A stretch of DNA of 64,000 nt. Source: Paraphysoderma sedebokerense (Eukaryota; Blastocladiomycota; Physodermatomycetes; Physodermatales; Physodermataceae). Location: positions 1 to 64,000 of the forward strand of contig JAHLJZ010000003.1 in assembly GCA_025602915.1 (NCBI GenBank), in the 5' to 3' direction. Of this stretch, positions 32,279-47,100 are shown piece by piece. Both the position numbers and the translations under genes were made by a program. Under the pieces are notes generated by a model that had not been told where the DNA came from, made no database searches, and saw only the letters and a program-made list of their open reading frames with translations. Each line of letters opens with the position of its first letter. The stretch's first letter is position 1.

Positions 32279-33770
32279 ATGCCGTCAAAGAACGGAAACG
32301 GCCCACAACGAAAGAGCTTGTCCACCCACTTAATTGGTAAGTATTCTCTACCAAATAGCCAATAGAAGCCCTCAAAAACCTAACTTATCCCCCATCATCT
32401 CTTTGTTCTATCCTCTAATTGAACGTTCTCGTATGTTAACCTCAGCTGGTGGAGCTGCCGGTTTTGCCGAAGCAATGGCTTGCCATCCTCTTGACACCAT
32501 TAAGGCAAGTGTGCTGCTCTTTTGATTAGTTCCATAAATAGTGTGAAGCTACACAAGTTGTGGAAAAGCCTTCTGTTGCAATTGCGTGGTAGCAGTAGAT
32601 ATTGCGTAATTCGCGACTTGTCTGCAAATTGTCACTTTCAGCTCTATCCTCGATTTAATCTGGAGAGAATCGTGTAATTAACTTTCTTGTATGCTTCTAC
32701 CACAATTACAGGTTCGAATGCAGTTGCGAGGTCTCTCACCCAGCAGTGCGAGTAACCAACCACGCACTGGTTTTATTGGCGTCGGAATCCGAATTGCTCA
32801 GAAAGAAGGGTTTCTAGCCTTGTACAAAGGGCTCGGAGCAGTTGTATCTGGAATTGTACCAAAAATGGCCATAAGATTCTCTTCTTTTGAAGCATACAAG
32901 TCATGGCTGGCGAATAAGGAAACTGGCAAAGTCTCGACATCCGCCACTTTCGTCTCTGGTCTCGCTGCCGGTGTTACCGAAGCTGTCGCAGTTGTGACCC
33001 CAATGGAAGTCGTCAAGATTAGGTTGCAAGCTCAGAGACACTCGCTATCTGATCCCTTGGATATACCTAAATATCGGTCGCCAGCGCATGCGGCTTACAC
33101 AATCGTGAAGGAAGAAGGGGTTCGCGCATTATATAAGGGAGTTACCCTCACGGCTTTACGTCAAGCTACCAATCAAGCTGCGAACTTCACGGCTTACCAG
33201 GAGATTAAGAAACGATTGACAGCTTATCAAGGTGTTGAGGAACTACCAAGTTGGCAAGTTCTGATATTAGGTATACTTCAACAAACATGTTCTTTACCTA
33301 AGGATTTATGTATTCAACTCTAAACTCGATTTTTCTCTTTAGGTGGTGTATCTGGTGCTATGGGACCGCTCTCTAACGCTCCAATCGATACCATTAAGAC
33401 ACGCATTCAAAGAACACCTTCCAAACCAGGTGAAACAGCAATGGGCAGATTTAAGACTTGTGTTACCGGAATCATACAAAACGAAGGTTATATGGCATTC
33501 TATAAAGGATTGACTCCTAGGCTACTGAGAGTTGCCCCAGGACAAGGTACGTATTTCTGTACAACATCTTATCTATACAGGTGTATTTAAGAAGTTGTGG
33601 AAATCTAACTCTAATTGTTACTTTTTTCGTTCGCATTTTCGCCACTACGCTTTATTTTGACAGCCATCACTTTCATGGTATACGAGAAAGTGAAGCAGTG
33701 GTTAGACGTCATAAAAGTTAATCTGAACGAAGCAGAAATTCAGCTCAAGCAGAAGGACGCAGAATATTAA
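32279..33770 (+). CDS. SFC1: Mitochondrial succinate/fumarate carrier (unit 2)
   Basis: Same exon layout and GC-AG second intron as the unit 1 gene (15783-17274), shifted by 16,496. The encoded protein is identical. Its upstream flank is cut at 31893, so regulatory sequence beyond 386 bp is replaced by CFAP69 coding sequence. Confidence 0.96.
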
Positions 33771-34485
33771 ATTCATCATATCAGAATACTCAAATTGCAT
33801 TATCATTCGAACCCCAGATTTCCAGTTACCTGGCTTCTTATCAACCCTTCATTCCCTAGTTTTTAATCTTCATCTTACCTAGAAAAGAGTCGGTGATTTC
33901 GATAAATTGTACTTATATGTCACATTTTGTCATATTTCATGTTTTTATGCTTTCAAAACGGTGAAAAGAGAATGTCGTAATGTTATCTTCTGTTTTGCTC
34001 CCTTATGGAGATGGATTCGGATCTTACCCTCCCAAATGATCCGGAAAATTCAACGTGAACAGTTCCTTTATGAACCGTTATCGTTGTCATGTTATTCGGT
34101 CAATTGTGCATTGTGTTTGAGCTTGAATTGATAAACATTCAATTGTTGGTGAAAATAAAAGTTAAAGGAAGAGTGAAGGAGCATTAGATAAATATTGGGA
34201 CGCTTGTCAGTTTCGAATGAGGATCTTTGTCATTGGTACAACTTTCCTGCCTAGGATGTGAGGACGACCTTCCACAAACCATAGAATTGTCAAATAATAT
34301 TAGCATAATGTTTATTAATATTTAGTTATGATTACGCTACTACTTATATCTCATTTCATTTACTTGATATTTGCAATTTTCAATTTGCTTCGACGCAGTC
34401 ACGTATATCAAGCCTCATCTGTATCGAAAAAAAATTTTCGGGATGAAAAGCAGTAAACAAAAGAAAAGTCGTATCAACCATTCTA

Positions 34486-36799
34486 CTAATTCTCGTCATC
34501 ACCTGTGCTTTCACCAACTTCACTTTGTTCCGACGCAATTTCAGATCCGACGGCTTCTTTTCGGTTCTTTGATTTTCTGGATCCTTTACTTTTCTTCCGA
34601 GATCGTTTGGGAGTGGCAGGGGTAGGTGATTTTGATTCTTCCGCTGACTTTGAAGACGTGTCTTTTACTGAAGAAGAATTGGACACAGAAGGCACAGAGT
34701 CCGGTGATGACGACGGGTTGGACGGTTTTGAGGGGTAGGATTGTTTAGATGATGGGAAAGATTGGTCGGTTTTGAGGCTATCAGTTTCGTCGGTAATTAG
34801 AGTGTCATGAGCGGCGTTGTCATTTTTTCCGGGATTTCGTTTTCGAAGTGTCTCGGTATTATTTGGTATTGCCGAAGACACTGCGGTCGGAACAGATGAG
34901 GATGATGTAGATGAGCGTTGGGAAGAGGACTCAATTGATGATGAGGAAGAAGGTTCGGGAGGAATTGCGTTAGAAGGCTTTTGAGGCGAGGGTGCCTTCG
35001 CTTTTGGCTTAGTCTGTGGGGATATCTTCCCATGAAGATTCGCGGACTTTTCAGCCAGAGAATCAACCGATTTTGAGTACTGTTTTGCTTCCAGATTTTC
35101 CTTCCGTTCTTGTAAACCGCCGGATGCAGAGAGTGAAATGTCAGAAGGTAATGAGGGTAACGACTGCGACAAATTTTGGGACTGTAATTTGAGTTGCGAT
35201 TTTCTGTGGGGCTCATTATGGTAATTGCAGTACCGACAAAAGAAATCTAATAGTGACGTATATTTAAAGGCAGAAGAAAGAGAGACAAATATTATTAGAA
35301 CACAAAAGACCGGACGTTTAACAAAGACACAGATAACATACGGGTGTCTTCAATATCATCCGGTCTGACCAAGCCGTTATGTCGATGACACTGAGAACAT
35401 ATTAAAGCATATTTTTGATTTTCTTCGGAGCCATCGTCCCCTAATAATTTATCAATCAATTTATCGAACCATCCTTGAGGTACGTTTGAAGGGGAGGGGA
35501 GAGATATTAAATCTGTGTCGAACCATTAGTACAGGAAGATGGGAAAAGGTCAAGGTGGCGAATGAGAAAAGTACCGCTAGCAGATGTATGTTGGGTATGC
35601 AGATCAGACTGTGATCTAAAGGGAGGCATACCAGGGCCTTCATAAAACTGACCCGGCGTTGGTGAAGTTGGAGAGATGGGTCCAGGGATACCATTAGGAA
35701 GTGGCGGTCCGTTTGGTGGCGGTCCATGTGCTACCAAAGAAACCAACATGTAAGACGACATTATAGAACAAATCCATAAATAGCTGAGGGGGGTGTTCGG
35801 AAAACAGATATCTACCATTCTCGTTCTGCATCGATTCTAGTTGCCTCAGCTGTTCATTCGGTGGCTCATTCATCTGCATAATAAAAAGAAGATTGTTTTA
35901 ACACCATTCCAAAATTCAAAGACGACAAGTAATTGATCTAACCGAATTCTCTCCTGATTCATATCGTTCTAAAAGGCCCTTGGTAAGGTAATAAGCAGTT
36001 TGCTCCTTTAACTCTTCAATCTACCAATAATGACCTGTCAATATCAAACTCATTGTGTAAAGTCGCCGCAATGTTATAAATTTTAATACTTTTAACTTCT
36101 TTTTGGCCTTCAAATTGTCGATTTCCGCCTCTAATTCAGGTGAAATAAAATCAGCCACCGAACAGCACCCAAGTATGCGGATTCTGGAATCTTAAGATAC
36201 CTTGATTACGATGACTCCGTTCATAATATAATGTAATAAGATGTAACGTATAATAAATTCTGGACACATGAAATATGTACCGGTCGTTAAAATAAACAAA
36301 TATTCTGTCAGTGAATACCAAGGTGAAGGACATACACAACTGGGCCGCATATGAGGGGGACAACTTTAGATACGACGTCTCGGGTATTTTCCGTATTAGG
36401 TCTCGCATAAGTTAAGATTAAGAGTAAACTTATGGCGTAGACGGTTAGACTGTACCATATGAATGCAACTTTGACTCTACGTTGTCGAACTTTTAAATCA
36501 AATAAACGAAGTTCGGCTTTGCGTATTTTTTTTTCAATATCTGACAACGCCTTTTCGAAAGAGTCGGGTTTCGATTTCTGTTTGGTCGGAGAAATAGTGA
36601 GTTGGTACCAGGAATCATGATAACAATTGGTGTAGGTGGGTAATAAATGTAGCCGTCGTTATTAGGAAGCGTTAGAGAGTTAGCAAAATCCAGTATTGCG
36701 GAAAGACAGTAACAAGGGCCAATAGCATAGAAGAGAGACAAAGGTCTGCTAAATTGGAGGAATTTAGGAAAAACTAACCTTACTGAATAAAACCCCCAT
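34486..36799 (-). CDS. LNP1: Lunapark ER-junction protein (unit 2)
   Basis: Identical second copy of 17990-20303, with all nine exons, both membrane segments and the zinc ribbon intact. Confidence 0.93.
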
Positions 36800-36980
36800 G
36801 ATGCATTCAAATTGATGTGGGTGGTGATGAAGGAACGAAGGAACGAACGGCAGGAGAGGTGTTAATTTACTTCGGAGCAATTCCACTTAAAAAGTTTCAT
36901 CACTACAATACAATTCTATTGATCTCAACCGTAACCTGACAGCTCCACTTTCCACTTTCCAAATTCAGTCTATCTAACCA

Positions 36981-39899
36981 ATGCGACAACTGCCTTACGA
37001 TGTGTGTCTCTTCTCTCTAACTGTGTGGCGGTGTCTAAAAGGGATTCTAATGTTAACGGATAATCTTTTCAGCCGACCGCACTGACATGGGTCGATGAAA
37101 ACCACACAATTAATCAAGAAGGCAGATATTGTTATTGCGGTAATAACAGAAAACTGTGCGTAAATTCAACATCATGATTATTTTGTCTATCTCGTATAGA
37201 GCATACTCTGAGTCCTTGAATCGTATGGTTGACGACGGATACAATCTCATTCCATTAACCCAGATCGGATCCGTATGTGCAGTGCATGAAATGCAAAAAT
37301 ATATTTCATTCCGGTATTATTTATTTTCTTGAATTTTTCCCGCCAACAATAGATATGGGTATCGCCTAATCAGCTAATTGATTGGAACTTTTTACACTTA
37401 GAATGCGTGTCGAATTCTGTTTCGAAACCGCTTTTCTTGGGGGATACCTTTTACGACTTTCTTTGTGCAGTCTGTAACAACGGTAACGAAATTTACAGCC
37501 GGGTAACAATGAGCTGGTACGATCCGCAATTATTTTCAACCGTTGCAACGAGACATTCTTGACTGAAATTATTCATAAAACTTCAGGGCCTCGGCTGTGC
37601 ATTTGGCTTTGTACAATCTAACGGAGCGGTACAAGAATGAAAACATCAGGGATCAATATTATTCTAATGACAGACAATTTTTTCGGTGGAAAGAGGATAT
37701 TTGTGAATTCATAGATCAACATTTCTCTCTGATGTTCCCTGGACGTGTGAGATCGGGAACTTGGCAGAATACAATAGCAGGAGTGCTTTCTTCGAATCAA
37801 AAGATTTTATTTCAAAGTGGTGCCGAAATTTTCGGAATGCCGGCGTTTTGGGCGTTGATAGTGGATGGCCCGCCTCAGAGAGGAGCGCCAAAGTTGAAAA
37901 AAACTGGTGTTGGAGGTAGCAAGAAGCGAACCAATAACAGCGGTGAATCATCCGGATCCAAGAAAAGTTCAAAAACAACAAAGAAACAACGAAAACTAAA
38001 AACTCCGCCATCCGGAAGCAAGGTACAGATAACTTGACTTGACCAAACTATATAAATTGATAGTAACCCTGGTTGTATTCCTTCAAGGTCTCCTCCGACC
38101 CTTCAATACTATCACCATCTTCGACATCCAACTCTAATCATCCCGCCGACTCAATTCAAGCACCTCCGCCACCACTGCCTCTTTCAACCCAACAAGAATG
38201 GGATCTCCTCCAGTCCATTGAATCAATTCAAACTCCACTTCCACCGTATCTAGCGCGCTTACGGAGGCGACTTAAACTTCGACAGGTAAATCTTTCTTCC
38301 AACCTTTCTTCCAACCTTTCTTCTGTACTTTCCTCCTTTCGCTCTCCATTTCGTTTTATACTGACATACGGGTAACCTGACATCGATTTACCTGCGCTGT
38401 GTATAGATAAAACGATGTCAAAATCTGGAATTATTTGATGTAGATGCATTCGTTAAGAGGTACCTCGATTCAGAACATCCCTTGACGTTGTTACCCCCAA
38501 GTCTCAATTTCAAACCGGTCACAATACCGAGGGTATACTATCCGCAGTTTTGCTTAATCGTTTTGCATTCTTTTCCACAGTGTAACAATTTTTCGTCGGA
38601 ATATTTTTTTTAACCACGGATATTTTCAAAGATTTCAACAAACACGCCTGCGTCCTCGCCATTTCAAGCGCTTCTTCTCGGTTCAGAAAACCAACGCGAT
38701 GTAGGAACGAATTTACAATGGACGAGTAGTCCATTTAGCGGGAGACGATTAAAACCTTTTATTCGAAGAGATTGGGAAGGTTCGACCGTTAAAATGAGAG
38801 TTTTAGAAGAATTAAAGGCCAGAGGGAAAGAGAGTGAGAGGAGGTAAGTTTTTGAACAACGAACGGCGCCTTATAGGGTTTCTTATACTGACCAACCATT
38901 CTGTTTGACTTGTCGCTACTTAATGTGGTGAGTAGGTTGTGTCAAGCAGAAACACAGCATCATATGGATATCTCACTTGATACAATGGAGAAAACTCCAA
39001 TCGATTATGTTTATCTCCAAGAAAAACATATCCCGCAAGTAAACCAGCTACTACAACGAAATTTTTGGCCAGGAATCGACGGTTTGTTTTCCTCCTTCTA
39101 TATTGATCTATGTCATCCATCGCGTCTTCTAACTTGCCAATTTTGTTGTTACCCATCTCTCGTTTCAACCCAGTCTCGGAATCGCTACTGTTCCCCGAAT
39201 TTTCCATCGTAGCGTTATACAAACACCTCGTTATCGGTTGCGCTTTAATGACGCCCGAAGGATACATTTCTTATATCGCCGTATCCAAAGGGTGGGAGGG
39301 TACAGGGATAGGCAAATTTATGGTGTGGTGGTTATGTCAGGTTTTTATTAATATTTCTTTTATTTTTGGTCATGGTTCCTTGAAACTCTATCATTCAATG
39401 AACGAAACAAGATTCATCTATTTAACTACTTTCTTTTCACAATGTCTATTTACTTTTTTTTTCTTCCTTCCATTCTTTGTTTCTTTACCCATTTTCTTTC
39501 GATCGAATCGTTCTGATGACAGAGTTTACCCTCAAAAGATATAACACTCCATGTATCAGCCAACAATCCAGCCATGGTATCTACATTCTCCTACCCTTTT
39601 TCTCTTCCTTCTTCCTTTTTTTCTTCCTCATCTCTCATTCTAATAAACCCGCGTCTAACTTATTTCTAATTACCTCCATTTACTCCTTCCTTCCTCTAAA
39701 ACCTGAACACGAACTTAAAAATCATTGATACCATGATACCCTTGTACCCTTGTACCGTGATACCATTGTACGGTGATAGATTCTCTACCAAAAATTTGGA
39801 TTCAAATGTGAATCATTTATCGTTCATTTCTATGATCGATATTTACCGAGTGACAGTACAGAATGTAAAAATGCGTTTTTTTTACGACTAAGACAATAA
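36981..39899 (+). CDS. KAT14-like acetyltransferase (unit 2)
   Basis: Identical second copy of 20485-23403, with all twelve exons, the zinc finger and the GNAT domain. Confidence 0.92.
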
Positions 39900-40022
39900 T
39901 AATGATAAAGTTATTTTAATATTAATCTTGGATAATGAAGTTTTGGTGTACTGGTTTATTGAGATTCGTGATTCGAGATTTGGAGGCTTTGATGTAGAGG
40001 GTATCACAGAATACATGATTCC

Positions 40023-40036
40023 TTTTTTTTTTTTTT

Positions 40037-40068
<32 letters not shown>

Positions 40069-40142
40069 TTTATTTTTTTTTTTTTTTTTTTTTATTTTTT
40101 TTTTTTTTTTTTTTTTTTCTTTTTTTTTTTTTTTTATTTTTT

Positions 40143-40186
<44 letters not shown>
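40023..40186. repeat. 164-bp interrupted poly-T tract (unit 2)
   Basis: Same length and same A/C interruptions as 23527-23690. Confidence 0.95.
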
Positions 40187-40368
40187 CGGAAAAATCTGTA
40201 CAGTGTTTCTACAGAGTTCAGAAAGAAAAGTGAGAGGGGAATACAAATTTTGGATTTTGTTGTATATACATATTAATCTATTTTCTGTATTCAAAAGTTC
40301 ATACAAAGTAGTCTTCTAACCTATAGCATTATCTCAAAAATATACACTCTTGATGTTCGTGGTTGTTG

Positions 40369-41851
40369 TTATATTTTCGATTTTAGTTTGATTTGATCTA
40401 TTGAGTGGATGGGGGTGGAGAGAGAGGGTAATGGGGTTGTTGGATGATTGTGAGACGCTCGAGAATGTCGGTGTATTGACGATGGACGTGACTTGCTAGC
40501 ACGAGAAGTTGCAGACGAGGTAGTTGAAAATGGTGAGTTGGAAGAGAAGGATGTAGAAGAATGAGACTGTCGATGTTGGGTATTTGCTGGATTTGAATTG
40601 AGAGTGACGGTTTCTGTAGTGGGTTCTCGAGCGGGAACTGCTTTTTGTTCGCTTTGAATCAGTTCGTCCTGCACTTCCGTCTGTAAACCCGGTCGGACGC
40701 CTAGTCCCATACTCGCATCAATGACACTTCCGTGAAGCAATCGGACCAGCCCATTCTCCACCATATTAACCAAGCATGTTGCGATTTCGTCGCATTTGAT
40801 CAAACGCCCTTTCGGCATTCCGCTGACAAATTTTTGACGATCCTGGCTAGTCATTTTTGAAAGAGTTGACGATTCAAACATACTGGTGTGGGTTGCTCCG
40901 GGAGAGAGACAAAGAATGTCAAGGGTAGTATGTGTGTGAACGGCTGCAAGGTGGCGGGAGAGATACGACACAGCGGACTTGGACATGAGATCGGAGGGAG
41001 TGTATTGGGGGAATACTGAAGTGGAGCCACCAACCGATCCTATAAAGACGACTAAGAATGATGCATAGTTAGGACCGGCAGGATTAAACGGAAGAGAAGT
41101 AAAGTGAAAAAAAAAGTAAAAAGAACAAGTAGAGCAATGTACCTGATGATCGATCTATGGCTTCATCTACACTTTGATTGACATTTTTTACATTCATCAG
41201 GGGTATCAAGGCTTTAGTGACCCACAATGGACCCAAAGCGTTTACTCTAAGCAAAGCTTCATCTTCTGCTACCCAGTCTGGAACATTTTGCTTTACATTT
41301 TTTTGTTTCAATTGCATTCCCATGTCGAGCAAGGTCAGTGCGACGTTCGTGTTTGGATCGTGATTGGGGTCGAAGGAAAATGCGAGCGGGTTTGAATGGT
41401 GCGGGGACGTATTGGACTGAGAAGGGGAATTTGCATGTTTTGATTTCTGGAATTGAATGTACTTTTTGACGGTACCACTGCCCAAAGCAGCATTGTTGAT
41501 GAGGAGGTCTAATTTGGTAGAGTAGCGGGGTGTAGCGGTGGAGGCGCGATTTGAGTGTGCGGGTGGAGGATTGCGTAGCCAAAGGTCTACTTTTTTGACG
41601 AGCGCGAGGATGGAGAGAAAGTCGCCTTGGTCGAGGAAGGCTGACTGGATGTCGAGATGGGGGTAGAGGGAGCGGAGATGGGTGGAGGAGTGAGCGTTTG
41701 AAAAGTAGGTGAAGAAGATGCGGTGGTTGCGGGGGGAGCAGGCGAGGCGGTGGACGATGGAGAGACCGATGCCAGAGGAGCCGCCGATGACGAGGATGTT
41801 GAGTGGATGTACGGGATGTATGAGTGGAGGGGGGTCAGCGGGCGAGGACAT
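40369..41851 (-). CDS. Short-chain dehydrogenase/reductase-like protein (unit 2)
   Basis: Identical second copy of 23873-25355, including the Asp at the catalytic Tyr position and the Ser-rich tail. Confidence 0.85.
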
Positions 41852-42148
41852 GGTGTGTGTAGAAAGTAAGTGGTAGTAAGTGGCAGTGAGTGGAACAGAG
41901 AGGGAATCAGTGGACAAGAGTGGCAAATTCCAAATTCCCAGCGGACAAAAAGGAAAAGGGAAAAGGGGAAACAATGGGACATGCGTAACATTACACTCTT
42001 TCCACAGCGAACTCGACTTGTCTGTGTTCCCATTCTGCACCATCCACTCTCTATCTGTATTCCACCCTCTCCACCCTCTCCAACTCCCTCCACTCCCTCC
42101 AACTCCCTCCACTCTCTCCAACTCCCTCCACTCCCTCCACCCCTCGCC

Positions 42149-43015
42149 ATGTCCGCCGACACTCACCCCTCCTCACTCTCCGCCCCTCCTCCCGTAAGCA
42201 CACCACCAACACTCCCTCACTCTCTCTCTCTCTCTCTCACTCTCTCTCCCGCAGATACATCTCGCCCTGGAAAAACTATTGCTAAAGTACACACCCCTTC
42301 CCAATACCCATCCCTACTCCACTAGTCCACTCACCCCCCTGCCTCTTCTTTCTACAACAGAAATATAGGTCTCGTCGCCATCATCATATCAGATCGCGAT
42401 GGGGGAATCATATCCAGAGGTAAGCAAAGCCGAGAATGCATTACTATTGCCACTAGATTATTGCTGTTTCAAGACAGGACTGACATGGCCACCGCAGTAT
42501 CATCCCCAAACCTATCTACCAAAGAACTCGATGGCCCACTATCCATCATGTTTTCAGTCTCTAGTGAACAGGTTTGTTTCTCTATCCTCAAACCATCGAT
42601 GTCTTGGGCCTGCTACTTGGCGAATCAGAATGGATATGCGGCAAAATGACGACTTCATGCAAACAAAACACAGCTAACCCGAGAACCCATGTCATTAGGC
42701 AAATAAACTAGGCTTAGGTCGAAACCAGACCATATCGATAGAAACCGATTTATATCAACTTGTCAACTTTAATTTTTCCCCTTTATTGGTAACACTGGTC
42801 GCCGACAAGAGTGCAAATACTGGTAACTCTTGACTTTTTGGTTCTCTGATCTATTCTTGTTTAAATGCACTAACTGTACATTATTTTGATTCAATTGAAC
42901 GTTTGATTCGCATGTCAAAATAGGTCTTTTGATGGAATTACAAACTCACTTTAAACCGTTGATGGATAAGCTTGTAATGAGTTGGTCAGACTACAAGAAT
43001 AAAGAAGAAATTTGA
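42149..43015 (+). CDS. Ragulator subunit LAMTOR3 homologue (unit 2)
   Basis: Identical second copy of 25653-26519; six exons. Confidence 0.93.
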
Positions 43016-43231
43016 TTCAAGTGTATTTGCTTCCTGAGCTTTTGCCATCTTTTGTCAGTTTTACTGGTTACCCTTTTGCTACATCAGACAATCCGCTGAC
43101 GATAGACTACATGTGACGGAGGACTTTCGGGTCAAACAATGACCACTATATAATCGACTGCAACTATATACAGAACCAATGTTTCAAGTTCACGATGGAG
43201 GATGCTCTCACTAGCTTGCATGGCATCTCCT

Positions 43232-43892
43232 TTACTCTGATTGTGCCACTCCATGTTTAGCCAATTTTTGAGAATTCTTGAGTAAGAATAATCCCAAATA
43301 TTCACAAGGGTTGGGCGGACTGTTTTGCAAAGAAATGTTAGGTGTCTGATCATAAAATATATTGCGACGGATCATCCACCCATACCGTTCTTTTACCAAA
43401 TGTTTCATTCCTTCTATCAAAAGAGGGACAACGCTCGCTTCCAAGTATGAACGAACCGGCATAGCTGCTGGATTTTTGAGATCAGAGTTTTGATTTTTCT
43501 GAGATTTGATGTAAAGTTCCTGCACAAAACGAGAAACTGTCAATTCCGCTACCATACGATATATGAAATAAATACAAAAAGAACATTGACAAGAGATGAT
43601 TCTGCGCCAGACATTTACCTCTAATGTCTTGACGTCTATCCCAAACAATTGTTCAGGTGTCTTGCTTGTGTCAGACAGCAATTCTGATACTTCTGCATTC
43701 GTCGGCACATTTGCATTCTGATTTGAAGGTGATGTCGAACTTGCTGCTTGACAAAATGTTATGATTCGAGGAAACAAGTTACCATGAGAATGAAGTGGCG
43801 ATTAAGTTATCCAGTAATGTAGAGGAGCGATCAACAAGAGTAAATCAAAACAGAAGCTGACGAATGAACATACCTTTGGTGTCAGACATCAT
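43232..43892 (-). CDS. DPY30-domain protein (unit 2)
   Basis: Identical second copy of 26736-27396; four exons. Confidence 0.92.
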
Positions 43893-44172
43893 TGTAATCG
43901 ATAGGCAAACAATCAGTGATGACAGGGGTGAACGGAAAATCTGATTTCAACCCTAAGCGAAATGGAAGGTGGTCGATCGCGGAGCCGAGGCACAAAGTTG
44001 GAAAAGTCGGAAACCAGGAACGCGAAAAACCAGGACAGGAGGAACAATCCGAATTGACATCTCCGATTCGCAATATCATCCTCAATCTCTTCCTCATCAA
44101 TCTTCATAAACCAACAGAAATCAAAATCCAATCGCCCATTAACCTTATTCATCCCTCGCACCTTCCACACAA

Positions 44173-47100
44173 ATGAGTGGACCCATCCGACGAGACATTT
44201 CCGGCGACACGAGAGTAAACGAAGCAAAGGAAGTACAGAGTTCCCCGGAAAACGGCAAAAAAGGGGAAATCAATTATGAAAAAATTATAGAATTATTCGT
44301 GAATCGACATTCGGAAATGATGTATGAGCGTCATGCTTCTGTATTAATAAAACTGAGTAAAATTTATGAATCTGGAATCGTACGTATCATCTCTTCTGGT
44401 TCTATCCAGTATCCACTCGTCCGTGTTTCGTCCATTCCTTTATTCTAACTTCTTCGTTCAATACAAATCATACCCATCAAAACAATTATATGAATACATG
44501 TTTATGGATATTTTAATTCCCCCGATGATGTCATGAACGTAATGGATTCACGCTGTACCAGAACCTAAATCACCTCCAGTACCTAGCAAAAGTCATTACA
44601 CTTTCTACCCAAAAGATACTCAACGGTGCAAACGTTTTAATCAATCCATTGTATTGTTTACTCCTCATTTGGTAATTTCTCTTCCTACTTTTCCACGAAA
44701 ATTACGTGTCTTACATACAGTACGAGGAATACCAGAATCGATGGTATGGCGATTAACATTTGAATGCGTTGGGTAGCCTACGACACGCAAAATCGATAAC
44801 ACAATCAGGAGAAGTAGAATGTACTGAGTATATGATTGCCTTGGCTGGGGTGAGTGGGATTGAGACAAACGAGAACTTGGTCGACGTTAGTTGTGAGGTA
44901 ATCAATCATTTTATTTCATCTCTCCTACCTCTGTTGTCTATCAAGAATTATTGATCATAATTCGTTCGTTTGATTTGTCCGTTATGTGGTTATTCTTAAT
45001 GATGAATAATGATTGCGCAGATATTGCATGTGTTGACTGGCGGCCCTTCACTTTCTGACTTCTCTATTTCGAAACCGAAAATCCCACCACCGTTTTCGTT
45101 GTCACACAATTCACCAATTCTGTTGCCATCATTAAGACAAGATTCTGGCGTAGGTCAAGTAGCAGTTGGAAATTTTAGGTCAATATCGACAAGCTTTCTC
45201 TTAATGCATTGTGCATCTTTGTTTGCTGACGATGGTCTTTTCGGCATTGGTTTCTTTTTAAACAGCCCGATAGCCAAAATTTTGGCCAAAAACTTGAGAG
45301 ACCAGCATGAGCTTTCTTCGTGCGTAGTATCCTTTTTGAGAGTGTTAAAACGATTGAGCTGTTTTACCGATTGCTGTCATATGATGTGTCAGGGTACATT
45401 TATTTCAAAGTTTTTGCTCCATATTCCTGAATTACTTGGATAATAACCTTTTTCCTGACATTGCTGACATTGCTACGTGATCTACCGTCATCGTCAGGTC
45501 AAATCACGGATGTACTCTTTCAGATAATACAGAGAACTCAAGATGATTATACATTGTTCTTGAGTATAGACTTGTTATGGAATTTGTTAGAGTCAGAGTC
45601 AAGCTTGAGTGTCGCGCAGAGTTTTGAAAATCATGTGTGTTCAAGACTTCTTTTGACTTCATTTCATTAATTCATTTTACATTCTCGTATTTTGTGCCAC
45701 CTCTAACTATAGTTATTTATATTGCTGTAATTAACAGAACGCAATTACAATATTCAAAGACCGAATTTTAAAGTTGTCGTCTTCCATTCGACAATCCGAC
45801 AAACAAATACGGAACGAATTCACCATCTTGACTATCTTGATAGTAAAAAAACATCCACCGTTATGTACTGTCTTTTGGGATTCCGGATATACAAAATCAA
45901 TCAAGGAATTTGTTGTGAATGAATATGAAGGAAAGGGAAATAGTGTCATGGTGAGTTTGGGTTTCGGTGGTTTCATGGACGGGGGTCAATTGTCGAGAGT
46001 GGAGTTGTCGGGATGAGTTGGAGTATTGATCTAACGATTTTGTTAATTGGTGTAGACGTTTTCGTATGATGATTTAGAATATAAGAGAGTTTGTTTGTAC
46101 CTTCTGGAGATATTGTGTAGGGATTTACGGCTGTTAGAATATTTGATTGAGGTACTACATTTTGGGTAGTTTCAGATTTTACAACTATATTAACGTCTTG
46201 AAATAATTTTAGGAACGATTTATAGAACATCTTTTTGAATATTTGAATTTCAACTCTACAAATCCAGTTGTCCAAGGCTGGTCAGAACGACAGCTCAAAA
46301 CGCTTCAACTTCAGGTTATTTCTATCCACTCCCTTTTTTTTCATCCATTCCCCTTCTCTTCAAACCTAACCTACTAAACCACAGATTCTCCGATTCCTCG
46401 CCACATTATTCTCCCTTCCTTCACTCTCCGACCAAGCCATTGCTTTATCCCGTAACAAATTACTCCTATTTTATCTCCATGACGCGAAAATTTACGATAA
46501 CGGTCAACCAAGACAACACCAATATGCTGCCGGTGAAATTACAGGACTAGTGTTATCTGTGGTTAAACTGATAGGAGTGTTGGGAAACATCAATGACGAT
46601 TGTAAGAGTGCATTGGGAGAAGTTGGATTCGTGGAGGAATTAATTGGTTTGACGAAAATTTATTATTTGACCTTTGTTTAAGGAAAATGATGAATTGTGA
46701 CCTTTTCCTTTATTTTTCTTTTTTTGTGTGTGTGTAGAATTGTTGAAGGACTCGGAACAATCAAGTGAAGTCTACCAAGAATGTTTACTCACTTTGGCGA
46801 TCTTGTGTCAAGATTCTAAATCCAACAAGAATCGGTTCAATTCATGTAATGGTCCTACAGTCGTTACCGGATTTTTAAAGTTTGTTTCTACAAGACTTCT
46901 TCTTTAAATACATGTTTCTGAAAGAAACAACTCCCAACAATCATTCGATAGCTTCACCTCCGCCGACCCCGACGAACAATTGACAACATTATTACTCACC
47001 ATTGAGAGTATCTGGTGTTGCGTTATCGGGTCTTACTCCGTTGAACACAAATTTTTTGAAAACAAGGGTGTATTTATTTTATTGAATTTGTTGGAGTCGC